Source: Hormiphora californensis
Lineage: Eukaryota > Ctenophora > Tentaculata > Cydippida > Pleurobrachiidae
Length of the DNA stretch: 64,000 bases
Reading direction: 5' to 3'
Assembly (NCBI GenBank): GCA_020137815.1
Contig: CM035358.1
Location: forward strand, 395,356 to 459,355
In this document: positions 44,301 to 57,020 of the stretch, one piece after another
Layout of the letters: the number at the start of each line of letters is the position of its first letter
Numbering within the stretch: the stretch's first letter is position 1
The notes under the pieces: generated by a model
Databases searched by the model: none
Told to the model about the DNA's origin: nothing
Seen by the model: the letters and a program-made list of their open reading frames with translations, nothing else
Translations under genes and position numbers: made by a program

Positions 44301-45025
44301 CTTCGAACACCAAGAATTGGTATATTACCAAGATATGGTATACTTTGGTATACTTTGGTACCTTCCACATATTTTTTTAGTATTTTCCATATGCCAAAGT
44401 ATACCAAAGTATACCAAAGTATACCATGGGAACCCCCCCGATGGACATACACAATGCAGAGCGAGACAGAAAAGGTCATTCATAGAACATGGGGCATAAA
44501 GTAACTTTTGAATTGAAAATGGTAAGTTAGGGCAGTCGAGAAATCATGGCTGAGAAAATATATTATATTTGGAGATGAATGAAAATCTCAAAGCACTTGT
44601 ATCTTGTATGAAGTTATCCCAATTCCCAATTTCGAAATCCACCCGAGAGCGAATAAATTGTTTTTCATGAGCGTTTACACATGTGCAAAGTGGATTAGCT
44701 TCAGTTTTGCATGCCCTCTCAGTGAATCAGGTCCACCCTAGTATACAATTTATAATATACCATCACTGCGCTGGCAAGCGCAAAGGTTGCCATTCCCCCT
44801 CCCCCCAAAAGCGCCGCCAGAAACGCAGTTATACGTTTTATGGGTGTTTTGCCTGAAAACCTAGATTTCAGAAGGTTATAGCGTGGCTCTCTTTCATCCG
44901 TTTGACTTGAAATTTGGAATGTATACCCAGCTTGCTGCTTAGGGTCTTTGATTCAAGTTTAAAATTTCAAGTCTCTATCTCATCTGGAACCGAAGTTACA
45001 GACAGGTCCCATTTGCCCTAGTCAT

Positions 45026-46075
45026 CACTGCGCTGGCAAGCGCAAAGGTTGTCATTCCCCCCCCCCCCCCCCCCTCAAAAAGCGCCGCCAGAAACGCAGT
45101 TATACGTTTTATGGGTGTTTGGCTGAAAATCCAGATTTGAGAAGGCTATAGCGTGGCTCCCTTTCATCCGTTTGACTTGAAATTTGGAACTTATACCCGG
45201 CTCCGGGTCATTGACTCAAGTTTAAAATTTCAAGTTTCTATCTCATCTGGAAGCGAAGTTACAGACACGCGCGGGTAGGAGAGACGCTTTTTGTAAACCA
45301 TATTCACGCCAAACGAAAAGAGATAGAGACTTCATCTTTTCACAGCTGGTAGATCTACTGGATGTGTGTGCATTAGTCGTAGTGGGGTCCCTTTTCATCG
45401 CCAGGAACGTCCTACAGAACGTCTTAAAGTCGTCATTTTTCAGACTCTAACCAAAATTCTTTGAGCTCAATTTACACCCTGAAGACGGATTCTAATCGAA
45501 AATCGAAGACTATATCATGGAAAGAGAATTGTCTGAACTTTCAGAAGCTATACAGTGAATTTTGAAAACCAGACGTATAAGGGTCTTAAAACGCGTCTAA
45601 AGTGTTATGACTGTTTAAAAACAGATATGATGTTATGGGTTTTCTCGCTATAGCGGACTCAAATCTCATCCAATCGATCTCAAACTTGGTCAGTATCTTC
45701 ATCTAGGTGGGCCCGATAATATGACGTCATAATTTTGACGTTACAACGTCGTGACGTCATTTTATGACGTCAAAATGACGTCAAAAATGAAAATTTCTCA
45801 ATTTCACGACTCTAACCTCTCTGTACCTATTCTACTAAATCTACATGGATAAAAAATCCCAAAAATGATGCAAATTATACCAAAACTAATTAAAATTAGT
45901 AGGCCGGAAAGGTTGCCTTACGATTTGAGCTACCTTTGGCACTGGTACACTGGTACTGAAGATAACCGAGGCATCTGTAACCTGTCTATACCCCGTGAAA
46001 GTTACGGTGCCTAAGGTAGCTCAAATCGTAAGGCAACCTTTCCGGCCTACTAATTTTAATTAGTTTTGGTATAAT
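45026..46075. mobile_element. Repeat 'R' nested within another R
   Basis: It interrupts the outer copy (44764-46900) between GCCCTAGTCAT and TCAGTGTAACAC, which are contiguous in unit 1 as ...GTCAT|TCAG.... The nested insert defines both ends of the repeat: CACTGCGCTGG...GGTATAAT, with insertion between two T and no duplication. It ends in the same fold-back (45887-46075) and carries its own TGACGTCA cluster (about 45721-45790). Confidence 0.85.
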
Positions 46076-48756
46076 TCAGTGTAACACATATGTGCGCATG
46101 TACGCGCGTAGGAGAGACGCTTTTTATAAACCATATTCACGCCAAACGAAAAGAGATAGAAACTTCTCGTTTTCACAGCTGGTAGATCTACTGGATGTGT
46201 GTGCATTAGTCGATGTGAGGTCCCTTTTCATCGCCAGGAACGTCCTACAGAACGTCTTAAAGTCGTCATTTTTCAGACTCTGACTAAAATTCTTTGAGCT
46301 CATTTTACACCCTGAAGACGGATTCTAATCAAAAATCGAAGACTATACAATAGAAAGAGAATTGTCTGAACTTTCAGAAACTATATAGCGAATTTTCAAA
46401 ACTAGACGTATAAGGGTCTTAAAACGCGTCTAAAGTGTTATGACTGTTTAAAAATAGATATGACGATATGGGTTTTTTCGCCATAGCGGACTCAAATCTC
46501 ATCCAATCGATCTCAAACTTGGCCAGTATCTTCATCTAGGTAATCTCGATGATATGACGTCATCATTATGACGTCATAACGACGTGACGTCATTTTATGA
46601 CGTCAAAATGAAAATTTTGCAAATTGGTGATTCCATCCTCTCCTTACCTGTTCTACTACATCTAAATGGATAAAAAATCCCAAAAAAGAAGCAAATTATA
46701 CCAAAACTAATTGAAATTAGTAGGCCGGAAAGGTTGCCCTATGATTTGAGCTACCTTTGGCACCAGTACATTCCCTTTTGAAGATAGAAGAAGCATCGGT
46801 TATACCCTGTCTGTACCCCGTGAATGTTACGGTGGCAAAGGTAGCTCAAATCATAGGGCAACCTTTCCGGCCTACTAATTTCAATTAGTTTTGGTATAAT
46901 TTAAGTATACTATCTTGCACGTTCCAGAATATTAAAGCGAGAGTGGACCGACACAGAATTCTGTGTCGGTCCACTTTAAATTGTTGGTTCCGTAATACCC
47001 CGTTGATACTTCCACTCGCATAGCAGAATAATTATGTTTTCTCTTTCCTAAAGTAAATTCGTGTCTTCCCTATTTCCCTCACTCTCTCTCACTCTCTTAA
47101 TTCTTCTTTTGTTTGCTTAAGGTCATAAGGAACCTCCCATATTATTCCAGAGTTATTCAGGGTGTTTTCATTTCTAGTTCGACCCTGCCTCCCCGCCGGA
47201 ATTCTACCCACGAACACTGCCTATATAAACATATAATATCGCATATTATATGCCTTGCTGTATTAAGTTGTGTTAATAGATCTTCCCACCCTCCGTTATA
47301 GGATATTCCCCATTAGGTTACCACTCCGGTTAACGGGATTAAAATGCCAACATTCCTAAGTATATACCTAACTCTCGACCCAACAAGCACACCTACCGGG
47401 TAGGCCTCCACCTCCCCGGGTGCAGCTCTCTTTGATTTAAAATTTAAAGCTGAATTTTGTTGCCATGGCAACTGAAGCGGTAACTATGGAGACTGAATTG
47501 TTAAAACTTATTTGAAACTATTCACAACCTTCCAGAAGAGTGCTTTACTTGTTTGGGCGCATATTTGTTGATGAAGGATCACTGTTCCTTACCAAACGTA
47601 TCGTACGTGTTCAGAAATGCCAGCCAAACGTGATTGACAGCGAACCGTTACCATGGAAGAAACATGGCCAATAAAGGAAACTGACTGGAATCGCATATAG
47701 CAGTAAAAAATGAGCCCAGCTAGGTTGTTATACCGCCGATATCGAACCTCAGGAGAACCTCACTCAAAACACAGCAGCTGTTTGATCGTGTGGACACGTA
47801 GCACTATATGATAATATATATACCGCGAGTGCACATATCACTCCCGCTGTGCGCGACCATATGCACGGTGAAATTTGCACTGTGCTTCCGCGGGAGCGTG
47901 CAGATATAGAGGTAGCGGGATATAATTAAGAAAAGTGTTCTCGCAGTGTTTTTACACCTTATTCACACACAAACACACAAAATATGACTGACAAGGTACA
48001 ACACGACACACAGTCTGCCATTTTACACTCACTCTCCCTCTTTCTCTTTCTAATTATCCCCTTATCACGTTTTGTTGTTTGCTATTTCCAAGAATTCCAA
48101 TCTCCCTCTCTCGTATCTCTCTCATTATCTCTCTCTTCTTTTCACTGTTAAAACTGTCAAAACTTGGTCCCCTTGTGTGTAAAAGGTGTAGTAGTGTATT
48201 TTTGTGTAGTTTTGCTTAGTTTGTACCTTGTTTTGTCACATCTCTCTGTGTGTAATCACCCAAAATTGTGATTGTTTTGCTTGTCATGTGTTTTCTCGCG
48301 GAATATATACTCAATAACGTCCTGCACTAGATCAGGGAGCTCCATTATGAAAAATAACTGCAGGTGCATTGAATAGTCATTGCACCCTCCATTAGCCATT
48401 GTAAATAGATCTATGTGGAAGTAGTGAAGACTGTGTTGACCAACAGCTGTTGTACTTAAGACATGCTGCATAGAGGCTCGTGCATTTTTCTAGTGTGCGT
48501 TAAACTCGAACTATTTCTCCGCTATCACTCTTGGAGAGGTAGGGGACTGGGTCTTTATAAACCATTTTAGAGCTTTCTTCGACATGCTCTAGTTTAGAGG
48601 TTCTACATCTATTTAAACTCTATTTAATGAAAAATTGACTGTGCTCCAATTTCTAGGAAAAAGTTCGGATATAAGAACCAGACTATGTCTATTTCATTCC
48701 CCGGCCCCCGCTACGCAAGCCTATTCCGTGGGAAGCTATAACGGACCGGCGTACGT

Positions 48757-49031
48757 TCGCCAACCGATTCAATATTTCGTGCAAGCCGAGCTAGACTGAA
48801 ATTCAGTATACTTTAGCCCGACTATAACGCTCTCTCCCTGTTTAAAGTAACAAACTCTCTCTCTCAGATGTGTCATCCCACCATTAGACACTTCCTAGAT
48901 CATCTGTATATCTCGAGATGAAGGACCTGAAGAAACGCAGTAGTTGCGGATGGGATGAGACAGTGAGAGTGCTGTATAAGCCCGACAACCCAGAAGAGAG
49001 AACATAATACTCTCTCTCTCACTCTCTCTCA

Positions 49032-49094
<63 letters not shown>

Positions 49095-50346
49095 CGTTTT
49101 TTCTTCGGGTGTGATGGCCACTATTGCGTGGGGTGAGGAGAGTGTGAGCCCAGGATGGTTCCCTTGCAATATACCGCAAGTAGCAAGATACAATATTGTC
49201 GAACACTGTGCTAGTTGCTAGTAGTTTTCCGTGTCATCCACACATTATATATTTAGGAGACAGGAGTTTGACCACGTTACTGTTTAGAGTTTGTGAAGAT
49301 TTGCCTTTCATGAGAGGGACTTGGTCCCGGACTAGATATAGGGTACGGTACAACTTTTTACATCAAGAGTCGTTTCTACTTTAAGATAAATATAATAGCC
49401 CCGCGTTTACTGAGTTAAAATTATTTCTGAGATGATCGTCTCATCTAAAACGGAGACTTCGTTGAAACGTGCACATGAAATGGTGCATCCCAGAATCCAC
49501 ATTAACCCGTTTTACTCTTTAACAATATATCTTTTCACGGTTGTTTGACAGTGGGTATGTTGATGCAGTCTGCGTGGGTGAGATCAGTTCGTGTATTGAG
49601 GGGGCTGGGTCCTTTGTTCGGAATGATTATCACGTTATCATCTCTACTGCAATGCTCTCTTAGTTGAGCAATGAGGCATTTTATAATATTAATATCTGGT
49701 GCCAAATGTTAGACTAAAGAACGCAGCTAGTGTGTTGCGCAACATTCCACGACCATACAAGTTAAGATGTCTGCAGCGTTGCGGGCAAATGAGGTATAGC
49801 TCACTCTTGATAATGTCCACTTTCATTTGGTTAGTGAGGCTTTTAGCTAGTTAATGATAAGGTCGAACTCTGGTGTGCACGGCCTTTATTGCTATCACAG
49901 TCGGACCCTGATTTACCGGAACCCCGATATACCGGGCAAAATGGCTTCCCCCGAGGATCCCGGTAAATCGGAGTCCCACTGTAAGTGTACTTGTTGAGTA
50001 AGGACCCCACCCCTTACTCAACGAGCTATTAACAAATTTGAATGATTTATTCAAGATGCATATTATTAGCCTTGCTACGAAAGAACCTATAAGGGGGGAT
50101 ACTTCCGTGATTGAAGGGCCTTAGGTCCTGTTATAGAGATGTTACCCCTACAATTAGTCATATATTAATTAATAATATCTAGAGTAAATGGAAAAATATA
50201 AAACTTTGACAAATGTTAGCATAAGGACGTGTCACTGTCCGAAATACTTTACTTGAAATTGAATTGTGACCAGTGACCACTCTCTGCTGGCAGTAGAGCA
50301 CATGAGAAGTGGCCAGTGCCTGGTAACTTGAAAATGGTATAGTTAC
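48757..50346. other. Unique DNA right of unit 3 with (CT)n tract and a MITE
   Basis: (CT)n occupies about 49010-49095. A pogo-like MITE occupies 49897-49983 (CAGTCGGACCCTGATTTACC ... GGTAAATCGGAGTCCCACTG). Just beyond it, near 49990-50028, is a short hairpin CTTGTTGAGTAAGG / CCTTACTCAACGAG related to one at 24065. I recognise no gene here; it would be intron of the cysteine-rich gene. Confidence 0.6.
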
Positions 50347-50392
50347 CTGTCAGACAGACGAGAGTAAGAAGTAGAACACACAACTTGAACAT
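50347..50392 (-). CDS. Signal-peptide exon of small secreted cysteine-rich protein
   Basis: ATG at 50392 codes for MFKLCVLLLTLVCLT, a compact hydrophobic signal sequence. The donor GTAACT follows in phase 1, exactly the phase needed by cysteine-rich exon 2 in units 1 and 3. The secreted product would expose tryptophan- and cysteine-rich modules. Distance to the nearest exon 2 is about 11.4 kb. The assignment rests on phase, strand and protein type, not on transcript evidence. Confidence 0.62.
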
Positions 50393-50569
50393 GATCACTG
50401 CGAATTGAGAACTGACACCTCCCTCCTCCTCCTTGTCGTCAAGAGGCTCTTGACAAATCAGTTTAACAAGTTAGACGTGCTAAGTTTGTGGCACACATTG
50501 CACCTGTAAATGGCGTTGTTAGAGACACATGGTGGACCAGATGGCATTACTTATGTCGCCACCCCTCCC

Positions 50570-51880
50570 CAAACGATATCTAACTATCAGCCCGCCACCC
50601 CCAAACAATATCTATACTATCAGCCCGCCACCCCCAACAATATCTAACTATCAGCCCGCCACCCCCAACAATATCTAACTATCAGCCCGCCACCCCCAAA
50701 CAATATCTAACTATCACCCCCCCCCCCAACAATATCTAACTATCAGCCCGCCACCCCCAACAATGTCTAACTATCAGCCCGCCACCCCCAAAATATCTAA
50801 CTATCAGCCCGCCACCCCCCAACAATATCTAACTATCAGCCCGCCACCCCCAAACAATATCTAACTATCAGCCCGCCACCCCCAAACAATATCTAACTAT
50901 CAGCCCGCCACCCCCCAACAATATCTAACTATCAGCCCGCCACCCCCAAACAATATCTAACTATCAGCCCGCCACCCCAAACAATATCTAACTATCAGCC
51001 CGCCACCCCAAACGATATCTAACTATCAGCCCGCCACCCCCAACAATATCTAACTATCAGCCCGCCACCCCCAACAATATCTAACTATCAGCCCGCCACC
51101 CCCAACAATATCTAACTATCAGCCCGCCCCCCCCAAACAATATCATAACTGTACAGTCCCCGCCACCCCCAACAATATCCTACACTATCAGCCGCCCCCC
51201 CCCCAACAGATATCTAACTATCACAGCCCCGCCCCCCCCACCGCTCTCTAACATATATAAAACCTCTCCCGCCCGCCACCCCCAACAATATCTAACCACT
51301 ATCATGCTCCGCCCCCCCAAACAATATCTAACATTCATCATCCCGCCACCCCCAAACGAATATCTAACTATCAGCCCGCCACCCAACGATATCTAACTAT
51401 CAGCCCGCCACCCTCCAAACAATATCTAACTATCAGCCCTGCACCCACCCCCAACAGATATCTAACTATCAGACCCGCCCACCCCCAAACAATATCTAAC
51501 TTATCAGCCCGCCACCCCCAACAATATCTAACTATCAGCCCGCCACCCCCAACAATTCTACTACAGCCCCCCCCCCAACGATATCTAACTACAGCCCGCC
51601 CCCCCCCCAAACATATCTAACTACGCCCACCCCCCCCAACAATATCAATTTATACCCCCCCCCCAAAAAATTTAACATCACCCCCCCCCACCCCCAAACA
51701 ATATCAACATCCCCCCCCCCCCCCCAACAATATCTAACATCAGCCCCCCACCCCCCCAAACAATATCTAACTATCCCCCGCCCCACCCCCAAAAATACAA
51801 CTATCACCCCGCCCCCCCCCAAACAATATCTAACTATCAGCCCCCCCCCCAAAAAATATCAACATCGCCCCCACCCTATG
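50570..51880. repeat. 31-bp minisatellite, about 40 units
   Basis: The unit is CAATATCTAACTATCAGC followed by CCGCCACCCCCAA. It is regular to about 51130 and then increasingly irregular with swollen C runs. It lies upstream of the signal-peptide exon; the opposite strand is G-rich. Confidence 0.92.
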
Positions 51881-51884
51881 CCGG

Positions 51885-54800
51885 GGGGGGGGGGGGTGCC
51901 GAAATAAAACTATCATAAGTCTCTTCTGGCGGGGCGCCTGGCGTACTCGAGTTTGGGCTTTTCCAAATGATCAGGTCCAGGCACTCAGAATAGGGGACCG
52001 CTTTTAGGGTCGTCCTACATGTCCCCCCCCCCCCTTTTAAATGCCCCCCTGTTTTTTGGAAAACATCTCGCTTTTTATAAGGGCATGCTGACAAAGGAAG
52101 CGAAAAGAGGGGAAAAAGGGGTAGAGAGAAGAAAAAAAAGAGATAGATAAATGAGAGAGAGAGAAAAGAAGGGAGGAGAAGGAAAAAGGGAAGAAGGGAA
52201 CCCCAACTCTAAAGAGGGGAGGTTCTTCCTGTTTGGTTCCGTGCTTTCTTCTATCGTCCCCTTATATTTCCTCTCTCGGTAAACTTTTTTTTTATTTTAC
52301 CGAAAAATTATCTTTTTCCCTTGTTTAGCATTTCTACCAGTGCCCAACTTCATAGTAGTACAGTGAGGTTTCTGCATCGAAGTGGTAGTGCCGCTTCCTT
52401 TCATAACATGGGGTTTGGCTATAATTTCTTACCGGTCAGTTTGGACCAAGGATATAATGAAAATTTTAAAAAAAAAACATAGGTGCTCGAATTTCTAAAC
52501 TCTTTTTTTTACAAATCTTTACAAAGTTTGTCGTCGCGGGGCGTGGTTAGAGAAGGCCCCCAGTGTTTTTTGGGGGGCCGGGACTGTGACGTTAATTTTC
52601 ATATTTTTAAAAAGTCTTCCATTTTCAAAAGGGGCTGTCTAAAATCAAATGGCACAAAGGGGGGGGGGGGCTTCAGAAGTGTACCAATTTGTTTCTTAAT
52701 AAGTAGAATTATGTAAATTGTAAATTGAGGCACGACCACGGATTGAGTGATGATACCCCAAAAAGGGCATGGGCTTTAAAAAGGGGGGAATAAGGAAAAA
52801 TACTAAAGAAAGGGAAAAAAAAAGGGAGAAAGAAAGAAAGGAAGAAAGAGAAAGAAGAGAAGAAGAAAACCCCATATGATTTGATGCCTACATATATTAA
52901 CAAAAAATTGTATGCCCCCCCCCCTAAATTTGGTCTTTTTTCAATAAATTGGAAATCGTTATTCAGAAAATTTAAAAGAAATTGTATTAAAAAATACAGA
53001 TATTTTTGAAGGTTTGGCCAGACAGCGGCCACTGCTAACAAACTCCCTAATAAAAGGGGATAATTATCGATAATCAAACAAATGTTTTTACTTTGCTAAG
53101 TTCCAGCCCCAAAAAAAATTTTAAATTTAAAAACTTAAAAAAACATCTGGTATGACTGGCACAACGTCTACTATAAAACCCTTTACATACTGTACCCCAT
53201 CTCTCTCCTATCTATCTCTGTGTCCCCTGTTATACAGTCCCCAAAATTACAATTGAGCTAGGCTTTTACTCGAAAAAACCACCAGTGCTGAGCTTAACAG
53301 GGGAAAACTTTTAGTTTCCCGTCACCTGCACCCCCAACGGGACCTTTGTTTCCCCCCCTCTATCCTCTCTATAATATTGAGGCCCCCCCCTTTTTTTTTC
53401 TCTCTCCTTCTCTCCCCTCTCCCCTTTTAATTAGCCTCCTATTTTATCCATCAGTTTTGCAAGTTTTTGGGTTTTTTTTTTTATTTTTATTTAGTTTATG
53501 ACCTCTTTTTAAACTTTTAAATTTACTGTTTGTAAAATGTTACCTATATCAAATTTCAAAATTTTTTTTTTGTACCTCACTTGTTCATAATTAAAAAAAT
53601 GAATTTAGCACTGCTAAATTTTGTTTTCTATAAGAAGGGAGAGAAAAAGAGGAGAGAGGAGAGAGAGAAAGAAGAAAAAAGGAAGAATTCTTCCTTTCTT
53701 TTCCCCCATTCTCTTCCCCCAAAATTTTTTTCCCCCCGCTCCCTCTCCCCCCTCTGTCCCCGCCTTTCCCCTTTTTTCCCCCCCTTTTTGTTCCCCAATC
53801 ATTTTCCCCCTTTTCTCCCCCAACCCCCCTTTTGTCATTTCCAAAATATATACGTAAAAACCTGGGGTTTAATCCATCCGTTGGGAAAAGGGAGGAAAAG
53901 GGGGGTTTTTGGGGGGGGGGGGGTCCCCTCTCCGGCCCTCCCCTTCCCCCTTTTCCCTTTTTCCCCCTTTTCTTTTTGCCCCCTTTTTCCCCCCCCTATT
54001 TAAAATTTTTTTTAAACTCCCCTTTTTCTCCAAACCCCTTGGTTTAGAAGGGTAACAAACAAAAAAAGGGGGAAAATTCACATGTAAGGGGTAAAAGGTC
54101 CTAGTTATTACTGTGTCACTGACTTTTTTTTCCGCGGAGACCTGCTCGTTCGTTCCGAATTTTTTTCTTTAAAAATGCTGTATTTTTTTTTGAGTTGCCA
54201 TTTTTAATTTTTCAAAAACTGCCAGTTGGGTTTTTAAACCTTTTAAAACTTGGGATAAAAATTTTTTTTTTAAAAAAAACCCACTATTAAGTTGATTAAA
54301 AATTTTCAAATTAGTCAACTGGGGTAAAATGGTTCCCCCTCCCGGGGGAAAAAGGTTCACCCTGGACCAATAAAAAACAGCCTCCCAATAACCCCCAAAA
54401 AAAAACTTTTAAATGGGCCAGCCCACGGGGTAAAAAAGGTCCCAGAAAAAGAAAAAACATGGAAACCCTTTTACCCCTGCTCTAACAACCCACACGTAAA
54501 AAATCGACATGCTAATTGGGGTGGACCATTTTACCCCGGGGGGCAAAATTTTCCCCCAAAAAACCCTACCCCCCTTTTTGTTTTATTTTAACTATTAAAT
54601 AAAAATTTCAGATTTTTAAAAAAATTCTCGTCTGAAAAAAAAATTTTTTGGGTCCTATTAATTTTTTCTTCTTCTTATAAATTATTTTTTTAAAAACCCA
54701 AAAAGTTAGAAAGTGTGCCATTTTACCCCTTTCTACCCTATGAAGAAAAAAAAAAGATACAAGAAGGTCAAGGGGTTTCGGCCAAAAGAGAGGAGAACAG

Positions 54801-56551
54801 AGACAGAGAGAGAGAAAGGGAAAAGAGAAAAAAGAAGAAAGAGAAGGCCGAAAAAGAAAAAGAAAGGGAAAAGGGGAAAAGAGGGGAGGAAAAGGGGGAA
54901 GAGAAAGAGAAAGAAAAAAGAGAAAAAGAAACCCAGAAAAAAAAAAAAAATAAGAATAGACAAGAAAAAAATAAAAAATATAAAAAAAGAAACCCTTTTA
55001 AATTTGAACATCGTTCTGGATTTTTTTTCCTTTCATTCCCTATTGTCAACATTTCTGCTTAACTACACGTTTAATTTTATAATACACACGTTGCTGGGCC
55101 CTTTTCACTTTTAAAATCTTTATGTATTTTTCATTTGTCCTCTAGATTTATTTGGTCTCGTTTGGGCGGACAGGTACATTGCATAAAGGGCCAAATAAAG
55201 GGCCCTTTTGTTGGTTTCCCGGGCCGGTGAAAAATGGGGGCTGAACCAAAACCCCCTTTCCAATAAGATAGAAGCTAATTCTGGGTTTCTTGGATTTTTT
55301 TCTTTAAAAAAAAATTCAAAACCCCCTTGCCTCTTTTGGACCATTCAATATCACAGCGTGGGAAGCGCCCCGGGGGAAACCCCCGGCCAAGAAACACAAA
55401 ATGTGTGAAAATTTAGTGCCATTTCTGCAGCAGTATATGCGAGTAGTACGTGTACCTGCACCCCCCCACACGAGAGGGACTGGCTGTCAACCCCCTTTAC
55501 GGGCCACGCTTATTACTTTTTTACAGAAGGGCCCTTTTTAAACGCTAAAAAAATACTTCCCTTTTCCATCCACTCAAATTTTCTATTAGATTGCCCCCTA
55601 GGGAACTTTGTTGTGTAAAAATTTCACGTTCCTACGTTTATACTTCACAATTTTAAAAAGGCTCAATTTCGCACAATTAAGATATATCGATCGTAACATA
55701 TAGATACAGATTTTTGCGCACTTTGAAACACGATTTCTCAAAACGGAAACATAGCTGCACAAACCAAAAAAATCTTTTAGTGCTAGTCTTGGCCGGTTTA
55801 AAACGAGATGGATAATTGGTCTATTTTAAAAAAGGGTTTTGACGTCTTAATAAATTTAAAAGTTTCCCCGAAACACGATTTCTCAAAACGGGAAAAAAGC
55901 AACTGCACAATTCCAAAAAAAATCTTTTTTTCCCTTTCTATTTCGCTATTTTTTTTTTCCCCCTTCTCCTCTGCTCTTTTATTTTTTTTTTTCCCCTCTC
56001 TCTCTCTCTCCTTTCTTTTACTTTTTAAGAGCCCACCCCCGAGGGGTATAAGGGTGCACCAACATGGAAAATGAACAACCGGACATACCACATGAAATTT
56101 ATTTCAAAGTAAAATGTAGAGGATGGGGGAGGGAGGTGAATATGTTAGCCATTTTAACGATGATTTTATGTGATATTTAGTAGTCCATTACATATTATAT
56201 AGAGTTATATTTAGCCCATTATATATTTTAAGGTATAGTTGGTTTTAAAAAATTTTTGCATAAAATAAAAAAATATAAGGTTCAATTGAATTCGTAATGT
56301 TTTCCTTTTTTTACTGTGAAAAAGGGTTTTTGGTACTACATTGAAAACACACCCCCCCCACTATACCCAAATGCGAGTTTTCCCGCTACTGTGCCTCGCA
56401 GAACAAAAAGGTGAATTTTTTTAAGTAAAATTTGGGAAGATACACCCCCTTGATTTTAAAAAATTGATGGGGAAATGATTACCCTGAATTTTTGAAGAAC
56501 AGTTTTCTTTGTTAATTGAACACCAGTATGTGTGTGGTGTGGGTGTGGTGT
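51885..56551. other. Homopolymer-swollen, low-confidence sequence without readable genes
   Basis: Long runs of A, T, C and G, and lysine-, proline- or phenylalanine-rich frames on all strands, mark degraded consensus. Parts (about 53400-53480) resemble the damaged stretch at 37680-37770, suggesting the same TC-rich repeat underneath. I cannot support any gene here. Confidence 0.65.
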
Positions 56552-57020
56552 TGTGTTTAACCCCTTTTTTCGTCATTACAAATGTACATCAGTGCCCCCC
56601 CGTAAATTGGGTTCCTACCCACCTTTTTAAAGAATATATATTTATTCACCCACTTCAAATGGGATTTGGAGGCTAGATATTGGAACGTTTGGCCGAATGG
56701 TCACTGGAGATTATAAACAAAAGACTTGCGGAGATATAAAAACAACTGAATTTTAGAGGAGATAGTCACAAAAAACCTTTATTTTTAAAAACAGAGGAAT
56801 CACGTCAATCTGGATTGGGGAAAGGGAATTTTTAAACCACGACGAAGAGGAAAAAAAGGGGGGGGTTGCAAGACGATATCACGCGCCCTGAGCTAAAACA
56901 CCGAAGACTATAAATATTCTGTAAATAAACATTTCGACAGATTGTTTTTTTCCCGTGTTCCACCCAAAACCAAAATCTATACGCTACCCTTCACAAACCC
57001 AGCGAATACACCCAACTAAG
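56552..57020 (+). repeat. 5' LTR (approximate ends)
   Basis: It shares with the right copy CGTCATTACAAA, GGGTTCCTA, CACCCACTT, CGACGAAGAGGA, GAGCTAAAACACCGAAG and CGACAGATTGTTT in the same order. TGTG marks the likely start. A TATAAATA and an AATAAA-like signal lie at about 56908-56930. TGGAGCCGAAC at 57021 is in the right place for a tRNA primer site. Confidence 0.7.

Larger units (their letters stand above)
39326..44429. mobile_element. 5.1-kb G7-terminal element filled with palindromic decamer array
   Basis: Perfect 36-base inverted ends begin GGGGGGGTTCCCATGG and continue with TATACTTTGG decamers. A 9-base target duplication GATGGACAT is at 39317-39325 and 44430-44438. The empty site is single in unit 1 (about 20113-20121) and unit 2. 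A second inverted pair (ATACCAATTCTTGGTGTTCG) lies inside at about 39918 and 44300-44320. No transposase is found. A 9-base duplication suggests a Mutator-like mechanism, but the superfamily is not proven. Confidence 0.9.

Noticed and set aside
48256-48471. Minus-strand frame with MELPDLVQDVIEYIF, faintly like an F-box start
   Set aside because: The unit 1 counterpart diverges right after LPDL, and no second exon is found.
53614-55062. Lys/Glu- and Pro/Phe-rich frames
   Set aside because: They arise from swollen homopolymers in low-quality consensus, present in several frames and both strands.
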